DNA of 64,000 nt from JAHEEL01 sp963700375 (GTDB taxonomy: Bacteria > Actinomycetota > Acidimicrobiia > Spongiisociales > UBA5794). The translations under genes and the position numbers were made by a program. The stretch is taken from assembly GCA_963700375.1 (NCBI GenBank), contig CAVOXF010000003.1, forward strand, positions 62,001 to 126,000. Direction: 5' to 3'. Below are positions 63,573 to 64,000 of this stretch, piece after piece. How positions within the stretch are numbered: the first letter of the stretch is position 1; the number at the start of each line of letters is the position of its first letter. The notes beneath the pieces were generated by a model. The model had not been told where the DNA came from and ran no database searches. It was given only the letters and a program-made list of their open reading frames with translations.

Positions 63573-63602
63573 GCACATGTGTGCAGATATGCACACATGT
63601 GC
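63573..63602. promoter_or_regulatory. Perfect 13-bp inverted repeat operator
   Basis: gcacatgtgtgca-gata-tgcacacatgtgc, fully complementary arms with a 4-bp spacer, located between the divergent dhaK and PfkB genes. A TTGACA box at 63543-63548 faces the PfkB gene, so the palindrome would cover its transcription start. It is likely bound by a sugar-responsive repressor. Confidence 0.75.
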
Positions 63603-63650
63603 CCACATCGCTGAACAGCGACGATTCGCCACGGTGAGAGGATGACCGTC

Positions 63651-64000
63651 ATGTCCGAAGCCAGTCCCCGCGCAGTCACAATCGGTATCCATATCGTCGA
63701 CATCCTCGGACGGCCGGTCCCGGCCATTCCCGAAGGCCAGGGGATCGCATTGCTGGACGAGATCCGCATGACGGTTGCCGGAACCGCTGCCGGAACCGCG
63801 ATCGACATGGCGCGACTCGGCCTCGGGGTTACGACGATCGGCGCCATCGGTGATGATGAACTCGGCGCGTGGCTGACGCACAAGATGTCGATCGAGGGCG
63901 TCGACACGTCCGGCCTGAGCGTTGTCGACTCGGCTCCGACTTCGGCGACCATGCTGCCGATCCGCCCCAACGGAGAACGGCCCGCACTCCATGTCAAGGG
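63651..64000 (+). CDS. PfkB family carbohydrate kinase, partial (runs off the window)
   Basis: The first 116 residues of a ribokinase-fold sugar kinase, beginning MSEASPRAVTIGIHIVDILG. TVAGTAAGTAIDMARLGL is the substrate-binding Gly-rich region, and TTIGAIGDDELGAWL and VDTSGLSVVD are typical PfkB blocks. ATG 63651 is preferred to ATG 63642 because GAGAGG lies nine bases upstream of it. The C-terminal ATP/catalytic motif is beyond the window. Genomic context suggests a sugar phosphorylation pathway with DhaKL. Confidence 0.85.
   Translation, partial: MSEASPRAVTIGIHIVDILGRPVPAIPEGQGIALLDEIRMTVAGTAAGTAIDMARLGLGVTTIGAIGDDELGAWLTHKMSIEGVDTSGLSVVDSAPTSATMLPIRPNGERPALHVK

Overview
The window comes from a GC-rich actinobacterium. 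The gene order rpmJ-rpsM-rpsK-rpsD-rpoA-rplQ, truA, rplM-rpsI, glmM-glmS-acpS, alr-tsaE-tsaB-rimI-tsaD, groES-groEL, guaB3-guaA is typical of Actinobacteria. GTG and TTG starts, four-base stop/start overlaps and CIRCE control of groESL fit the same group. Several features (citramalate synthase, an actinobacterial GuaB3, a split cobalamin-binding mutase subunit) would suit a deep-branching class such as Acidimicrobiia, but that placement is inference. No tRNA, rRNA, CRISPR array, prophage or complete insertion sequence was recognised.

Layout. 1-11057 (minus strand): icd, folD and a frameshifted purH; an aspartate/glutamate racemase; sucD-sucC; a stand-alone B12-binding domain; a nitronate monooxygenase; and a PcrA/UvrD helicase. 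11297-18684 (minus): a 1065-residue CheA-type hybrid kinase, guaA, guaB3 and trpS. 18685-19059 is a divergent regulatory region with apparent attenuators on both sides, one for trpS and one for cimA; the cimA leader encodes a 12-residue peptide ending in five Ile codons. 20684-27543: NAD(P)HX repair enzyme, DUF1801 protein, PLP decarboxylase, Nudix hydrolase, GNAT and groESL under two CIRCE operators. 27710-34127: eight tightly overlapping genes (alr, S58 peptidase, udg, tsaE, tsaB, rimI, tsaD, site-2 protease). 34530-44260: cell-wall precursor and ribosomal/RNA polymerase operons. 44573-46102: an exported nuclease and a frameshifted lipoprotein.

46294-58713 is the most interesting accessory region. 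It is a one-directional catabolic cluster with a uracil/xanthine permease, a DUF35/thiolase-like pair, an unrecognised protein, a three-subunit molybdenum hydroxylase, DUF1116, FdrA and DUF2877 proteins, and a ring-opening amidohydrolase of the barbiturase/cyanuric acid hydrolase family. I propose an oxidative pyrimidine (or related azine) route. In it the Mo enzyme makes the cyclic imide, the amidohydrolase opens it to an N-carbamoyl acid, and the FdrA/DUF1116/DUF2877 complex phosphorolyses the carbamoyl group to carbamoyl phosphate instead of hydrolysing it. This is inference from gene neighbourhood and chemistry.

58914-64000 holds an NTF2-like protein, a NahK-like sugar kinase, a decayed ABC permease, dhaL-dhaK and the start of a PfkB kinase, with a perfect 13-bp inverted repeat between dhaK and the PfkB gene.

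Dispersed elements include two copies of a 129-bp element with terminal inverted repeats (one supplies the end of truA), short GCCAGTC-type tandem repeats, and hairpin-rich intergenic sequences. Three otherwise intact genes (purH, a lipoprotein, fdrA) each carry one extra base relative to the expected reading frame. This may be sequence error, and should be resolved from reads before any is called a pseudogene.
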